Assembly (NCBI GenBank): GCA_963803755.1
Contig: CAWDNP010000007.1
Location: 558,001 to 622,000 of the forward strand
DNA length: 64,000 nucleotides
From: CAVUPF01 sp963803755
GTDB taxonomy: Bacteria > Actinomycetota > Thermoleophilia > Solirubrobacterales > 70-9
Reading direction: 5' to 3'
Below the pieces are notes generated by a model that saw only the letters and a program-made list of their open reading frames with translations, was not told where the DNA came from and did no database searches. Shown piece by piece: positions 27,710 to 36,957 of this stretch. Each line of letters begins with the position of its first letter. The first letter of the stretch is position 1. A program made the position numbers and the translations under genes.

Positions 27710-28648
27710 ATGAAGGCACTTATCGCCAATGACTACGGGGAGCCGCCCTCAAACCTTGAGGTCACCAACATCCCCGACCCTACTCTCGGCCCAGGTCAGC
27801 TGCTGGTGCGCATCGAGGCCGCCGCATTGAACCCCTTCGATCTCAAGCTCATCACCGGAGCGTTGCGCGAGATGGCGCCGGTTACATTTCCGCATCAAAT
27901 CGGTATGGACGGCTCCGGAGTGGTGGTGGGCACTGGGGACGACGTGAGCGGTTTTACAGTCGGCGATGCTGTCGTCGGCTTCTTCGGCGCGACCCCGGGC
28001 ACGATCGCGGAGTACGCAGTCATTGATGTGGGCCCGGCGGTGAGCCGCCGTCCGCACGGCGTTGACGCTGTTCGCGCGGCGGCGGTGCCCGAGTCCGGCA
28101 TGACGGCGCTTACGCTGTGGCGCGCAGCCGGGCTACAGGCTGGAGATAGCGTGCTGGTCATCGGTGCAACCGGAGGAATCGGCATGTTCGTCGTACAGTT
28201 CGCATCGGCCGAGGACGCCCACGTGATCGCGACGGCAAGCGGTGGGGACGCCGCCTATGTTCGCGACCTGGGCGCCTCTGACACCGTCGACTACAAGAGC
28301 GCCGAAGTCGTGGAGGAGGTGCTGCGCTTGCGGCCGGGGGGAGTGGACGTGGTCATCGATCTAATCAGCATGGGGGAGGACATCCTGACCAGCGCTCGCG
28401 CCGTCCGGGAGTGCGGCCGTGTCGTATCTCCCTTGGGCGGTCCCGACGAACTCGGACGAGACGTCTCTGCCGTCTACATCGGCTCCTTCGTACCGCAGCC
28501 AGGCGATTTGGAGCACCTGTTGGCTCAAGTGGCTGGCGGCACACTGAAGGTCGAGGTCGGTCTCGTTTATACGCTGGATGAGGCGCCCAGAGCGATGGCT
28601 GACTTCGCCAACAAGCACACTCGCGGCAAGGTTGTGATCACGGGTTAG
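27710..28648 (+). CDS. NADPH-dependent quinone-oxidoreductase-like MDR protein
   Basis: ATG 27710 has GGAG seven bases upstream and is preferred over ATG 27698. The protein is 312 residues. The GroES-like domain (VRIEAAALNPFDLKLITG, IGMDGSGVVVGTGDDV) lacks zinc ligands. The Rossmann domain has VLVIGATGGIGMFVVQFA (residues about 148-165). The C-terminal end TRGKVVITG is typical of quinone oxidoreductases, which reduce quinones or enones with NADPH. The gene is monocistronic, flanked by about 130 and 300 bases without genes. No coding or regulatory structure stands out at 28649-28947. Confidence 0.87.
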   Translation: MKALIANDYGEPPSNLEVTNIPDPTLGPGQLLVRIEAAALNPFDLKLITGALREMAPVTFPHQIGMDGSGVVVGTGDDVSGFTVGDAVVGFFGATPGTIAEYAVIDVGPAVSRRPHGVDAVRAAAVPESGMTALTLWRAAGLQAGDSVLVIGATGGIGMFVVQFASAEDAHVIATASGGDAAYVRDLGASDTVDYKSAEVVEEVLRLRPGGVDVVIDLISMGEDILTSARAVRECGRVVSPLGGPDELGRDVSAVYIGSFVPQPGDLEHLLAQVAGGTLKVEVGLVYTLDEAPRAMADFANKHTRGKVVITG

Positions 28649-28947
28649 TCGGTTAGTGTGGGGCTTCGAAGTCCGCGGGAGATCAGTACGGCTACGCCAT
28701 TTCCCAGCATTCTCGGCGGCGTTGCAGGCAACCCCGGCAGTACCGAGGCAGCTCGGCAGGAGATCGCGCTCGCGACGCCTGGCGCGGCGCTTCATTTTCT
28801 TGTCTCAGCGAGCGAGTCGTGCATCGTGGCGGGTGTTTGGTGCTGCTGGCCTCGGTGGGCGAGGGTGCATCGGATCCGTAGGGAATTTGCTCGGCAGGTG
28901 GACGGCTGGGCACGTATCTAGCGGACTGACGACTAGACTCGACCATC

Positions 28948-30489
28948 GTGACCAGGGATTCGTCGGGCCCGATCGCGGGACGGGCAAAGGAGCGACTCGC
29001 CGGCTCGACGATTCTCCTCACCGGGGCTTCGGGTTTTCTCGGCAAGGCGGTGCTTGCGACCCTTCTCGGGCGCGTCGACAGCTTCGGGCGGCTGATTGTG
29101 CTGTTGCGGGCCTCCGATGACGCCGCGGCGGGGCGCCGACTCAAAGACGAGGTGCTGGCAAGCGACGCTTTCGCTGCCCTGCCGGAGAGCTCTACCCGTG
29201 AGATGCTCGAGGGGGAACGGCTTTGTGCTGTTGCGGGAGACCTCGGAGTCGATGAGATCCGAGTGCGGTCGGCCTGGGAGAAGATAGACACGATCATCCA
29301 TTGTGCCGCGAGCGTTTCCTTCGAGGAGCCGCTGGACAGTGCGCTTGCGCTTAATGCCCTCGGCCCGAGCCGCCTCCTGGCCAGCCTCCGCGACGCCGGG
29401 GCTCATCCGCATTTCGTCCACGTGTCGACTGCATACGTGGCCGACGCCCAGTCCAGCCCGGTGGCTGAGGACGGCCCACCGCACCCCGGTGTGGCGGAAC
29501 TCGATCCACTTAGCCTGGTGGACGTGGCGCGGGAATGGCGTCGGGAGATCGAGGAGGAGTCAAACCTGGCGTCCCGACTCAAGGGGTTCTCGCAGACGGC
29601 GAAGCGCGAAGCATCACACCGCCCGGGCATGGATCCCGAAAGCCGGGCTGAGGAGCTCCGGAGGCGTTGGGTGAACCAGCAGCTCGCTCGGAAAGGTCGC
29701 CACCGGGCGATGGCGGCGGGGTGGCCGGACACGTACACCCTTTCGAAGGCTGTGGGGGAGGAGCTGGTCGTCGAGCACTCGGAGCACACGACGATCGTTC
29801 GACCGTCGATCATCGAGTCCGCCCTTCACGATCCCCGGCCCGGTTGGCTGGAGGGAATCAAGGTCGCCGATCCGCTCATCCTCGCCTACGCCGCAAGGGG
29901 CCTCACGCATCTCCCGGGCCGATCGACGAACCGCATCGACATCGTGCCGGTGGACTACGTCGCCAACGCCTGCGTCGCGGCGGCCGCGTATCCGCCGAGC
30001 GAGCGAGTCCGCACGCTCGCTGTCACCAGCGGAGCGCGCAACGCGCTCACGCTAGGTGAGCTGGCGCGCCACACCAAGGAGTACTTTCGCCGCGATCCGC
30101 TGCGGCGGAAAGACGGATCGCCGATCGTGATCGGCGATCTTGAGATCGTCGACCGCAAGGTGGCATTGCGAAAGACGATGCGGCGGGAGTGGCTGGCTAA
30201 GACGGCCGCTAGAACAGCGTTCCTGCCGCTCCCCTCCCGGATGAAGAGAACCCTGCGGAGGAACAGTGTTTTGGCGGCACAGGTCACTCGCATGGTGAAG
30301 ATCTATGGGCCCTATACCGAGCTCGACTGTGTTTTTGACGACAGCAACACCCTTGCGTTCGCGCGCTCGCTTGGACCCGATGATCGCGCTGAGCTCCCCT
30401 TCGACACCGGCGAGATCGTTTGGGAGGACTACCTCCAGGGAATTCATCTGCCACAGGTCCGTCGCCTGGGTCAGGCCCCTGGCCGGTGA
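28948..30489 (+). CDS. fatty-acyl-CoA reductase-like extended SDR (NAD_binding_4)
   Basis: A 513-residue protein from GTG 28948. The Rossmann motif is TGASGFLGK (residues 25-33); VSTAYVAD supplies the catalytic Thr/Ser region and YTLSK the Tyr263/Lys267 pair. IHCAASVSFEEPLD, TIVRPSIIESA and RIDIVPVDYVAN are typical of the Male-sterility/FAR family, which reduces fatty acyl-CoA or acyl-ACP to aldehyde or alcohol for wax esters or ether lipids. A charged helical insert around residues 200-250 and a C-terminal FAR-type region follow. The next gene is zwf, a source of NADPH that such a reductase would use; the link is contextual only. Confidence 0.82.
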   Translation: MTRDSSGPIAGRAKERLAGSTILLTGASGFLGKAVLATLLGRVDSFGRLIVLLRASDDAAAGRRLKDEVLASDAFAALPESSTREMLEGERLCAVAGDLGVDEIRVRSAWEKIDTIIHCAASVSFEEPLDSALALNALGPSRLLASLRDAGAHPHFVHVSTAYVADAQSSPVAEDGPPHPGVAELDPLSLVDVAREWRREIEEESNLASRLKGFSQTAKREASHRPGMDPESRAEELRRRWVNQQLARKGRHRAMAAGWPDTYTLSKAVGEELVVEHSEHTTIVRPSIIESALHDPRPGWLEGIKVADPLILAYAARGLTHLPGRSTNRIDIVPVDYVANACVAAAAYPPSERVRTLAVTSGARNALTLGELARHTKEYFRRDPLRRKDGSPIVIGDLEIVDRKVALRKTMRREWLAKTAARTAFLPLPSRMKRTLRRNSVLAAQVTRMVKIYGPYTELDCVFDDSNTLAFARSLGPDDRAELPFDTGEIVWEDYLQGIHLPQVRRLGQAPGR

Positions 30490-30636
30490 CTCGTGTTCAG
30501 CTCGACTCGAGTGCAGGGCCGGCCCGGAGAAAACGTCCTCGGGCCTTTCCCAGAGGTGTGGCCCTCGCTCCGTGAGGCGGGGCCGGCTTATGGAGGACCT
30601 ACCAAGGACGCAGCAGGGATCTGTCAGGCTGAGGCC

Positions 30637-32106
30637 GTGAGCGTCGCAACGGCGAACGCACCGAAGGGGACGCCAACCCCCACCGTGCCCGAGGACCACG
30701 TGATCGTCCTCTTTGGAGCCACCGGTGATCTGGCCCGGCGGAAGCTCCTGCCCGGCATCTTCCACCTTGCTGAGGCTGGGATGATGCCTAAGCGTTTCGT
30801 CCTCATCGGCACCTCACGCAGCAAGCTGGGCGAGGAGGAGTTCGTCAACATGGTGCGATCGGCCGTCGAGGGTTCCGACCGCAGGCCCTCCTTAGACGGC
30901 TCGTGGGATCGGTTCGCCGCCTCGCTCCGCTTTGCCGGGCTCAGTGACGGGTACGAGGCGCTAGGCGATGCGGTTGCGAAGGCGCGCGCGGATCTCGGCG
31001 GAGACCCGACCCTCCTGCATTACCTCTCGTTGCCGCCGGGGACCGCAGCCGGCACGGTCGAAGCGCTGGGAGGGCTGGGCCTTGGCAAGGGTGCCCGCGT
31101 GATCATGGAGAAGCCGTTCGGTATCAACCTCAGCTCGGCCCGCGAGCTGGACGCGCGGGTGCACTCGGTTTTCGAGGAGAGCCGGGTCTTCCGGATCGAT
31201 CATTACCTGGGCAGAGAGGCAGTCCAGAACCTTCTCGCGGTCCGCTTCGCGAACGGCATGTTCGAGCCGATCTGGAACCGCGCCCACATCGACCACATCC
31301 AGATCGATGTACCCGAGACCCTCTCGATCGGGATGCGGGCCGATTTCTACGAGCAGACGGGCGCCTTCCGGGACATGGTCGTGACGCACCTGTTCCAGGT
31401 ACTCAGCTTCGTCGCGATGGAGCCCCCTACCTCACTGGGTGCCAAGTCGCTGATGACCGAGCGGCAGAAGGTCTTTGACTCGATGCTGACGCTGGCTCCG
31501 AAGGATGTGGTTCGCGGCCAGTACGTCGGGTACCGGGACGAGGAGGGCGTCGCGCCTGATTCTGAGACCGAGACCTTCATCGCGCTGAGGGCGTTCGTCG
31601 ACAACTGGCGCTGGGCAGGGGTGCCTTTCTATCTGCGGTCGGGCAAGCGCATGGCCGAGAATCGTCACCTGCTCACCGTCGCCTTCAACGCGCCGCCGCG
31701 CCGCATGTTCCCGCTCGACGGAAATCAGACGGCGGAGTCGTTCGGCCACGACCATCTCACCTTCGAGCTCGGCGATCCGGGCACGATCTCGGCGAGCTTC
31801 CTGGCCAAGGTGCCGGGTCCGGAGATACGACTCGGTGAGGCTCACATGAGGTTCAGCTACGCGACGACGTTCGGCGGCGCCGAGCAGGCGCTTGACGCCT
31901 ACGAGCGCCTCATCCATGACGTGATGGTCGGCGATCGCACCCTGTTCACGACCTCCGAAGCGATTGAGCGGCTTTGGGAAATCTCAGAGCCCGTCCTGAA
32001 GACGCCGCCGCGGGTCGAGCCCTACGAGACGGGGTCCTGGGGACCCAGCTCGATCGACAGCCTGATCGCGCCCGATCGCTGGCACCTTCCCAGCGATCAC
32101 GTCTAA
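30637..32106 (+). CDS. zwf: glucose-6-phosphate 1-dehydrogenase
   Basis: GTG 30637 is chosen because it lies just before the conserved N-terminus; the open frame extends upstream without family sequence. The 489 residues are normal for the enzyme. The NADP-binding motif is GATGDLA (27-33), the active-site signature RIDHYLGRE (186-194), and VIMEKPFG precedes it. It oxidises glucose 6-phosphate to 6-phosphogluconolactone, feeding the oxidative pentose phosphate path and NADPH supply. It follows the acyl-CoA reductase by 147 bases and is not joined to other pentose-phosphate genes here. Confidence 0.95.
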   Translation: MSVATANAPKGTPTPTVPEDHVIVLFGATGDLARRKLLPGIFHLAEAGMMPKRFVLIGTSRSKLGEEEFVNMVRSAVEGSDRRPSLDGSWDRFAASLRFAGLSDGYEALGDAVAKARADLGGDPTLLHYLSLPPGTAAGTVEALGGLGLGKGARVIMEKPFGINLSSARELDARVHSVFEESRVFRIDHYLGREAVQNLLAVRFANGMFEPIWNRAHIDHIQIDVPETLSIGMRADFYEQTGAFRDMVVTHLFQVLSFVAMEPPTSLGAKSLMTERQKVFDSMLTLAPKDVVRGQYVGYRDEEGVAPDSETETFIALRAFVDNWRWAGVPFYLRSGKRMAENRHLLTVAFNAPPRRMFPLDGNQTAESFGHDHLTFELGDPGTISASFLAKVPGPEIRLGEAHMRFSYATTFGGAEQALDAYERLIHDVMVGDRTLFTTSEAIERLWEISEPVLKTPPRVEPYETGSWGPSSIDSLIAPDRWHLPSDHV

Positions 32107-32125
32107 GTCCCGAAATGCAACGGAA

Positions 32126-32149
32126 AAGGGCCCCGTGAGGGGCCCCCTT
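32126..32149 (+). terminator. GC-rich hairpin after zwf
   Basis: GGGCCCC (32128-32134), loop GTGA, GGGGCCC (32139-32145), followed by CCTT. The seven-pair perfect stem 22 bases after the zwf stop fits a terminator, but the T tract is poor. From there to the tRNA at 32368 no gene is seen. Confidence 0.5.
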
Positions 32150-32367
32150 GGTTCCGAAGGACGTACCACCAGAGAAAGTTAGGTCGCTGGCTCGTCGGTC
32201 CTCAAGTCTTGTGACGTTCTTGCCTTCGTGGCAAGCGACTGTAGATAGATAAACACGCCGTGGACTGAGAAGTTGCACAGGGTGCATCGGCTCTTGCAGA
32301 AAAAGCTTGACCGTCAGTTTCCGCACAGCCCGGACCTCCCCAGCCCGCTGGTAGATTCAGGCGTCCC

Positions 32368-32440
32368 GGGCGTTTAGCTCAGTTGGGAGAGCGCCAGCTC
32401 GACAAGCTGGAGGTCACTGGTTCGAGCCCAGTAACGCCCA
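32368..32440 (+). tRNA. tRNA-Val (anticodon GAC)
   Basis: A complete cloverleaf: acceptor GGGCGTT/AACGCCC with discriminator A, D arm GCTC...GAGC, anticodon arm CCAGC-TCGACAA-GCTGG giving GAC, T arm ACTGG-TTCGAGC-CCAGT. CCA is not encoded. Only four bases separate it from the GTG of the next gene. Confidence 0.95.
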
Positions 32441-32444
32441 TCTC

Positions 32445-34214
32445 GTGATCGGCACCTACGCAGCCGTGCTGGCGGTTTGTGCCGCCTCGCTGGCTATCGG
32501 GCAGGCGGCGATCGCGCTCTGCGGGTTACGGCGCTGGTCTTGGCTGTCGCCTTCAGTCGGACTGGCACTGCTCTGCGCCATCTGCTGGGGGACGGTGCGG
32601 CTGCCGGGGCACGGGACGATCTCCGCGATCGCAGTCCTCGTGCTCGCGGCCCTCGCCGTGCTTTTCCTGCGCGGCCGCGTCGAGGGGCTGGGGGAGGCGC
32701 TGCGGGCCAGCGCTCCCGTCGCGGTATTCGCGCTCGTGGCGGTCTCGCTGCCCTTCGTCGCGGAAGGCCACTTCGGGATCCTCGGCACCAGCTTTAACCC
32801 GGACATGTCCCAGCACTTGCTGACGGCCGACCACCTCGCCCACGGCGAAGGCTCCCAGCTCCTGCGCCAGGGTTACCCGCTCGGCCCCCACGCGATCGTC
32901 GTTGCCCTCGACAAGGGGCTCGGCATCGGCCTCGTCCGGGGCTTCAGCGGCCTTACCGTCGCGGTGGCAGTCCTCGCCTCGCTCACTGCCCTCGCGGCCT
33001 TCGCCGACCTCTCACCGCTCCGCCGCACCGCCGGCGCCCTCATCGTCGGCATCCCATATATGGCTGCCTCCTACTTCGCCCAGGGCGCCTTCAAGGAAAC
33101 GATGCAGGCCCTCTTCGTCCTCGCCTTCGTCCTGTCTCTTCGAGAGGTCTCGAGAGCGCGAGCAAAAGCAGACTGGGCAGGGCAGCCGCTGCGGATGGTC
33201 CCCCTGGCTCTCATCGCCGTCGGAAGCGTCTACGTTTACAGCTTCCCGGGCCTTATCTGGCTCGCGGGCACCGCGATCATCTGGGCCGCGATCGAGCTAA
33301 CGCTGGATCGTCGCCACTCTTTTGCCGGTGGCTCGGGGGCACGGGTCTCGCTTGTACGCCCAGCGCTCCTAGCCCTGCTCACCTTCCTGGTCCTTATCGC
33401 CCCCGAGATCGGCCGTATGATCGACTTCGGAAGCTTCGAAACCTTCGCCCCTAACGGCCCCGGCCTCGGTAACCTCTTTGGCCAGATCTCGCCCTTCGAG
33501 GCGCTCGGAGTCTGGCCCTCCGGTGACTTTCGCCTCGCCCCTGGCGGCGGCGCGGTGCCCGCATTTGGCTACTACCTGGGCGTCGCCTTCGCCTCGATCC
33601 TGCTGATCTACGGGCTCGTGCTCTGCTGGCGCCGCCGCGAGACCGCGATCGTCGGCGGTTTGCTTGCCGCAACGCTCGTTTACGCCGCAGCTCGCCTCGG
33701 CGGCACGCCGTACACGGCTGCCAAGGCGATAGAGATCGCGGCACCGCTGGCGGCGGTGACCATTCTCTTGCCGCTGCTGCACCGACCCGTGGCCGGTCTT
33801 TACGCGCTCGCGGCTGGTGCCTGCTCGCTGCTCGCTCTGGCCAACGCTCCCATCGGCCCGACCTCATACACGCCGGCGCTGACTGGGCTACGGCCGCTGG
33901 TGGCTTCCGGATCGACCGTGGTGCTGGCCCCCCACGAGCTGCTCGCCGACCAGCACGGCGCTCCCTACATTGCCTGGGAGCTGCGCGGCGGTCGGGTCTG
34001 CATCGAGGCCGACTCCGAAGCCGGCGGCGCTCCGCCGCCGGGAGTGCGCTTCGTCATCGCGCAGGGCCCACCCACCCGCCCGCCCTACCCCCACCTGAGA
34101 GTGCGCCGCGTCGCCGCGCCCTACGTGCTGTGGGAACGAACCAGCACCCTTCGTGGCAAGAGCCCCTGCCCGCTGATCGCCGTCCGCCAGGCGCGCCAGG
34201 GACCGGCGCGCTGA
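32445..34214 (+). CDS. polytopic membrane protein, GT-C-like
   Basis: The frame opens at GTG 32445, four bases after the tRNA-Val, and encodes 589 residues with about a dozen hydrophobic helices. After the third or fourth helix comes GTSFNPDMSQHLLTADHLAH, with an Asp in the first external loop as in GT-C glycosyltransferases. The last 120 residues are soluble and end in a basic tail. A protein of similar plan is encoded at 14934-17072. Envelope polysaccharide assembly is the most likely area. The start leaves almost no leader, so the mRNA may begin at tRNA processing or translation may start further in. Confidence 0.6.
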   Translation: MIGTYAAVLAVCAASLAIGQAAIALCGLRRWSWLSPSVGLALLCAICWGTVRLPGHGTISAIAVLVLAALAVLFLRGRVEGLGEALRASAPVAVFALVAVSLPFVAEGHFGILGTSFNPDMSQHLLTADHLAHGEGSQLLRQGYPLGPHAIVVALDKGLGIGLVRGFSGLTVAVAVLASLTALAAFADLSPLRRTAGALIVGIPYMAASYFAQGAFKETMQALFVLAFVLSLREVSRARAKADWAGQPLRMVPLALIAVGSVYVYSFPGLIWLAGTAIIWAAIELTLDRRHSFAGGSGARVSLVRPALLALLTFLVLIAPEIGRMIDFGSFETFAPNGPGLGNLFGQISPFEALGVWPSGDFRLAPGGGAVPAFGYYLGVAFASILLIYGLVLCWRRRETAIVGGLLAATLVYAAARLGGTPYTAAKAIEIAAPLAAVTILLPLLHRPVAGLYALAAGACSLLALANAPIGPTSYTPALTGLRPLVASGSTVVLAPHELLADQHGAPYIAWELRGGRVCIEADSEAGGAPPPGVRFVIAQGPPTRPPYPHLRVRRVAAPYVLWERTSTLRGKSPCPLIAVRQARQGPAR

Positions 34215-34253
34215 GCCCGGTTGCCCCAGGTGCCTTGCGCCGCCGCGGGTAGC

Positions 34254-36200
34254 ATGGCCGGCATCGAGGCCACGACCCGAAAGATCACCGTCAAGTTGCC
34301 CGACGGCACTCCCCTGGAGCTGCCCGCAGAGGCCACCGGGGCAGACGCTGCGGCGGCGATCGGCCCGGGCCTGGCGAAGGCGGCGCTGGCGGTTCGCGTC
34401 GACGGCGAGTTGCGCGACCTCGCGGCCCGGCTGCCCGACGGCGCTGAGATATCGATTCTCACCAATCGCGACCGCGAGGCGCTGGAGCTGATCCGCCACG
34501 ACGCCGCCCACGTGATGGCCGAGGCGGTCCAGGAATTGTACCCGGGGACGAAGGTGGCGATCGGGCCGGCGATCGAGAACGGCTTTTACTACGACTTCGA
34601 CTTTCCCGAGAAGGTGAGGATCATCGACACCGACCTCGAGCGGATTGAGGCGGCGATGCGCGCCCACATCGAGGCCGACGAGGAGTTCTCCCGCCGCGAG
34701 CTCCCGGTCGCCGAGGCGATCGAGGTCTTCAAGGCGCAGGGGGAGGACTACAAGGTCGAGCTGATCGAGGACCTAGTCAAGAGCGAAGGCGTCGAGGCAG
34801 TCTCTCTCTACCGCAACGGCCCCTTCGAGGACCTCTGCCGCGGGCCCCACGGACCGTCGACAGGCCGGATCAAGGCGATCAAGCTCAACTCCCTCGCTGG
34901 TGCCTACTGGCGTGGCGATGAGAACCGCCAGATGCTGACCCGGATCTACGGCACCGCCTTCTTCTCGAAGAAAGACCTCGAGGCCCATCTGGAGCGGATC
35001 GAGCAGGCCAAAGCGCGCGACCACCGCCGCCTCGGCCCCCAGCTCGGCCTCTTCATGCTGCGCGAGGAGGCGCCCGGGATGCCGTTCTGGCTGCCCAACG
35101 GCACCACCCTGCTGCACTTGATCGAAGACGAGGTGCAGGCGCAGCTCCGCAAGCGCGGCTACGAGGAGATCGCCACCCCGCACATGCTCGACGAGGAGCT
35201 CTGGCACCGCTCTGGCCACTGGGACAACTACAAGGAGAACATGTACTTCACCGAGGCCGATGATCGCCGCTTCGCGCTGCGGCCGATGAACTGTCCCGGC
35301 GCCTGCCTCGTCTACGGCTTCGAGCGGCACTCCTACCGCGAGCTGCCGCTGCGGTTGGCCGAGTTCGGCCGGGTTTCCCGCGACGAGCGTGAGGGCGTCC
35401 TGCACGGGCTGCTGCGGGTGCGCGCCTTTACCCAGGACGACGCCCACGTCTACTGCACCGAGGAGCAGATCGCCGACGAGGTGGCCGACATCTGCGAGGC
35501 GATCGACGAGCTGTACGCGCGCTTTGGCTTTAAGGACGTGCGGGTCGAGCTCTCGACCCGGCCGGAGAAGTCGATGGGGACCGAGGAGCAATGGCGCAAA
35601 GCCGAGGCAGCGCTGACCGAGGCGCTTGACCGCCAGGGCCGCGAGTACGAGCTGAACCCAGGCGACGGCGCCTTCTACGGGCCGAAGATCGACTTCCACG
35701 TCACCGACGCGCTCGGTCGCTCCTGGCAGTGCGGCACTTGTCAGCTTGACTTCCAGATGCCGGAGCGCTTCGACCTCGCCTACATCGGCGCCGATGACGC
35801 CCCACACCGCCCGGTGATGATCCACCGCGCCTTGCTCGGCTCGATGGAGCGCTTCGTCGGGATCCTGATCGAGCACTACGCCGGCCGCTTCCCGGTCTGG
35901 CTGGCGCCGGTGCAGGCAATCGTGTTGCCGGTCTCTGATCGCCACAACTCCTACGCCAGGCAAGTCGCCGCGGAGCTGCGGGAGGCCGGCGTGCGGGTCG
36001 GCCTTGACGAGCGCTCCGAGTCGGTCGGGAAGAAGATCCGCGACGCCGAGCTGGGCCGCTACCCCTTTATGTTGGTGGTGGGAGATCGCGAGCAAACAGC
36101 CCGCGCCCTAGCCGTGCGCTCCCACTCAGAGGGCGAGCTGGGTGAAATGGCGCTGGATCGCTTCGCCAACCTCCTCCGCGATCGCAGTGAGGCCGCCTGA
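34254..36200 (+). CDS. thrS: threonyl-tRNA synthetase
   Basis: ATG 34254 begins MAGIEATTRKITVKLPDG, the start of an N-terminal TGS domain. An editing-domain block (HDAAHVMAEAVQELYPGTKV) follows. The class II core has motif 2 (RPMNCPGACLVY), LRVRAFTQDDAHVY and the zinc ligands Cys, His, His in NCPG, GFERHSYRELP and MIHRALLGS. The anticodon-binding domain closes the protein (VGKKIRDAELGRYPFMLVVG). 648 residues, normal length. It charges tRNA-Thr. It is followed by the infC gene after a 154-base leader. Confidence 0.96.
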   Translation: MAGIEATTRKITVKLPDGTPLELPAEATGADAAAAIGPGLAKAALAVRVDGELRDLAARLPDGAEISILTNRDREALELIRHDAAHVMAEAVQELYPGTKVAIGPAIENGFYYDFDFPEKVRIIDTDLERIEAAMRAHIEADEEFSRRELPVAEAIEVFKAQGEDYKVELIEDLVKSEGVEAVSLYRNGPFEDLCRGPHGPSTGRIKAIKLNSLAGAYWRGDENRQMLTRIYGTAFFSKKDLEAHLERIEQAKARDHRRLGPQLGLFMLREEAPGMPFWLPNGTTLLHLIEDEVQAQLRKRGYEEIATPHMLDEELWHRSGHWDNYKENMYFTEADDRRFALRPMNCPGACLVYGFERHSYRELPLRLAEFGRVSRDEREGVLHGLLRVRAFTQDDAHVYCTEEQIADEVADICEAIDELYARFGFKDVRVELSTRPEKSMGTEEQWRKAEAALTEALDRQGREYELNPGDGAFYGPKIDFHVTDALGRSWQCGTCQLDFQMPERFDLAYIGADDAPHRPVMIHRALLGSMERFVGILIEHYAGRFPVWLAPVQAIVLPVSDRHNSYARQVAAELREAGVRVGLDERSESVGKKIRDAELGRYPFMLVVGDREQTARALAVRSHSEGELGEMALDRFANLLRDRSEAA

Positions 36201-36354
36201 GACCCCAAATCGGTTGCCAATCACCACTATCCCTCTATACTGCGCCGACTTGATCGCAGGCACGCAAAACACCCCCCCGCGCCCCTGAGCGTCCTCGTGC
36301 CCGCACCCCTACCTCTCCTCTCGTCCTCTTGAAGCTCCACCACTCCTCTCGATA

Positions 36355-36957
36355 GTGCCGATCCCGCGCAGGTTCGATCGGCGCCCCCCAGAGCGCGACA
36401 CGACAAGGGTCAACGAGCGGATCCGGGTCCCCCAGGTACGCCTGATCGGGGCCGACGGAGAGCAGCTCGGCATCGTCGATACCGCCGAGGCGCTGAAGCG
36501 CGCCCAGGAGGCCGACCTCGACCTGGTTGAGGTGGCGCCCAACTCCAAGCCGCCGGTCACCCGCCTGCTCGACTACTCGAAGTACAAATACGAGCAGGAG
36601 CAAAAGCAAAAGGCGGCCCGCAAGCACCAGCAGCAGGTCAACATCCGCGAGATCAAGCTGCGGCCGAAGATCGCCACCCACGACTACGAAACCAAGAAGG
36701 GCCACGTCGAGCGCTTCTTACGCCACCAGGACAAGGTGAAGATCACGATCATGTTCCGCGGCCGCGAGCAGGCACACCCAGAGCGGGGCAGGGCGCTGCT
36801 GCAGAAGCTGTTCGAGGACCTCGATGGGCTCGCGGTGATCGAGTCCGAGCCGCTTCAGGAGGGTCGCAACATGAGCATGCTGCTGGCCCCCGGCAAGGAG
36901 GCCCTGAAGGTCGCCGAGGACGCCGCGCCGGCCGAGGACGCCGCGGCCGAGAGTTAG
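36355..36957 (+). CDS. infC: translation initiation factor IF-3
   Basis: A 200-residue IF-3 from GTG 36355. N-domain: RVNERIRVPQVRLIGADGEQ and a basic linker (YEQEQKQKAARKHQQ). C-domain: IKLRPKIATHDYETKKGHVE and MFRGREQAHPERG. An Ala/Glu-rich tail of about 20 residues (AEDAAPAEDAAAES) is an addition. No Shine-Dalgarno is visible before the GTG; ATA precedes it in frame. IF-3 genes often use poor start codons for autoregulation, and a weak start here would fit. The stop overlaps that of the convergent epimerase gene by two bases. Confidence 0.95.
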   Translation: MPIPRRFDRRPPERDTTRVNERIRVPQVRLIGADGEQLGIVDTAEALKRAQEADLDLVEVAPNSKPPVTRLLDYSKYKYEQEQKQKAARKHQQQVNIREIKLRPKIATHDYETKKGHVERFLRHQDKVKITIMFRGREQAHPERGRALLQKLFEDLDGLAVIESEPLQEGRNMSMLLAPGKEALKVAEDAAPAEDAAAES

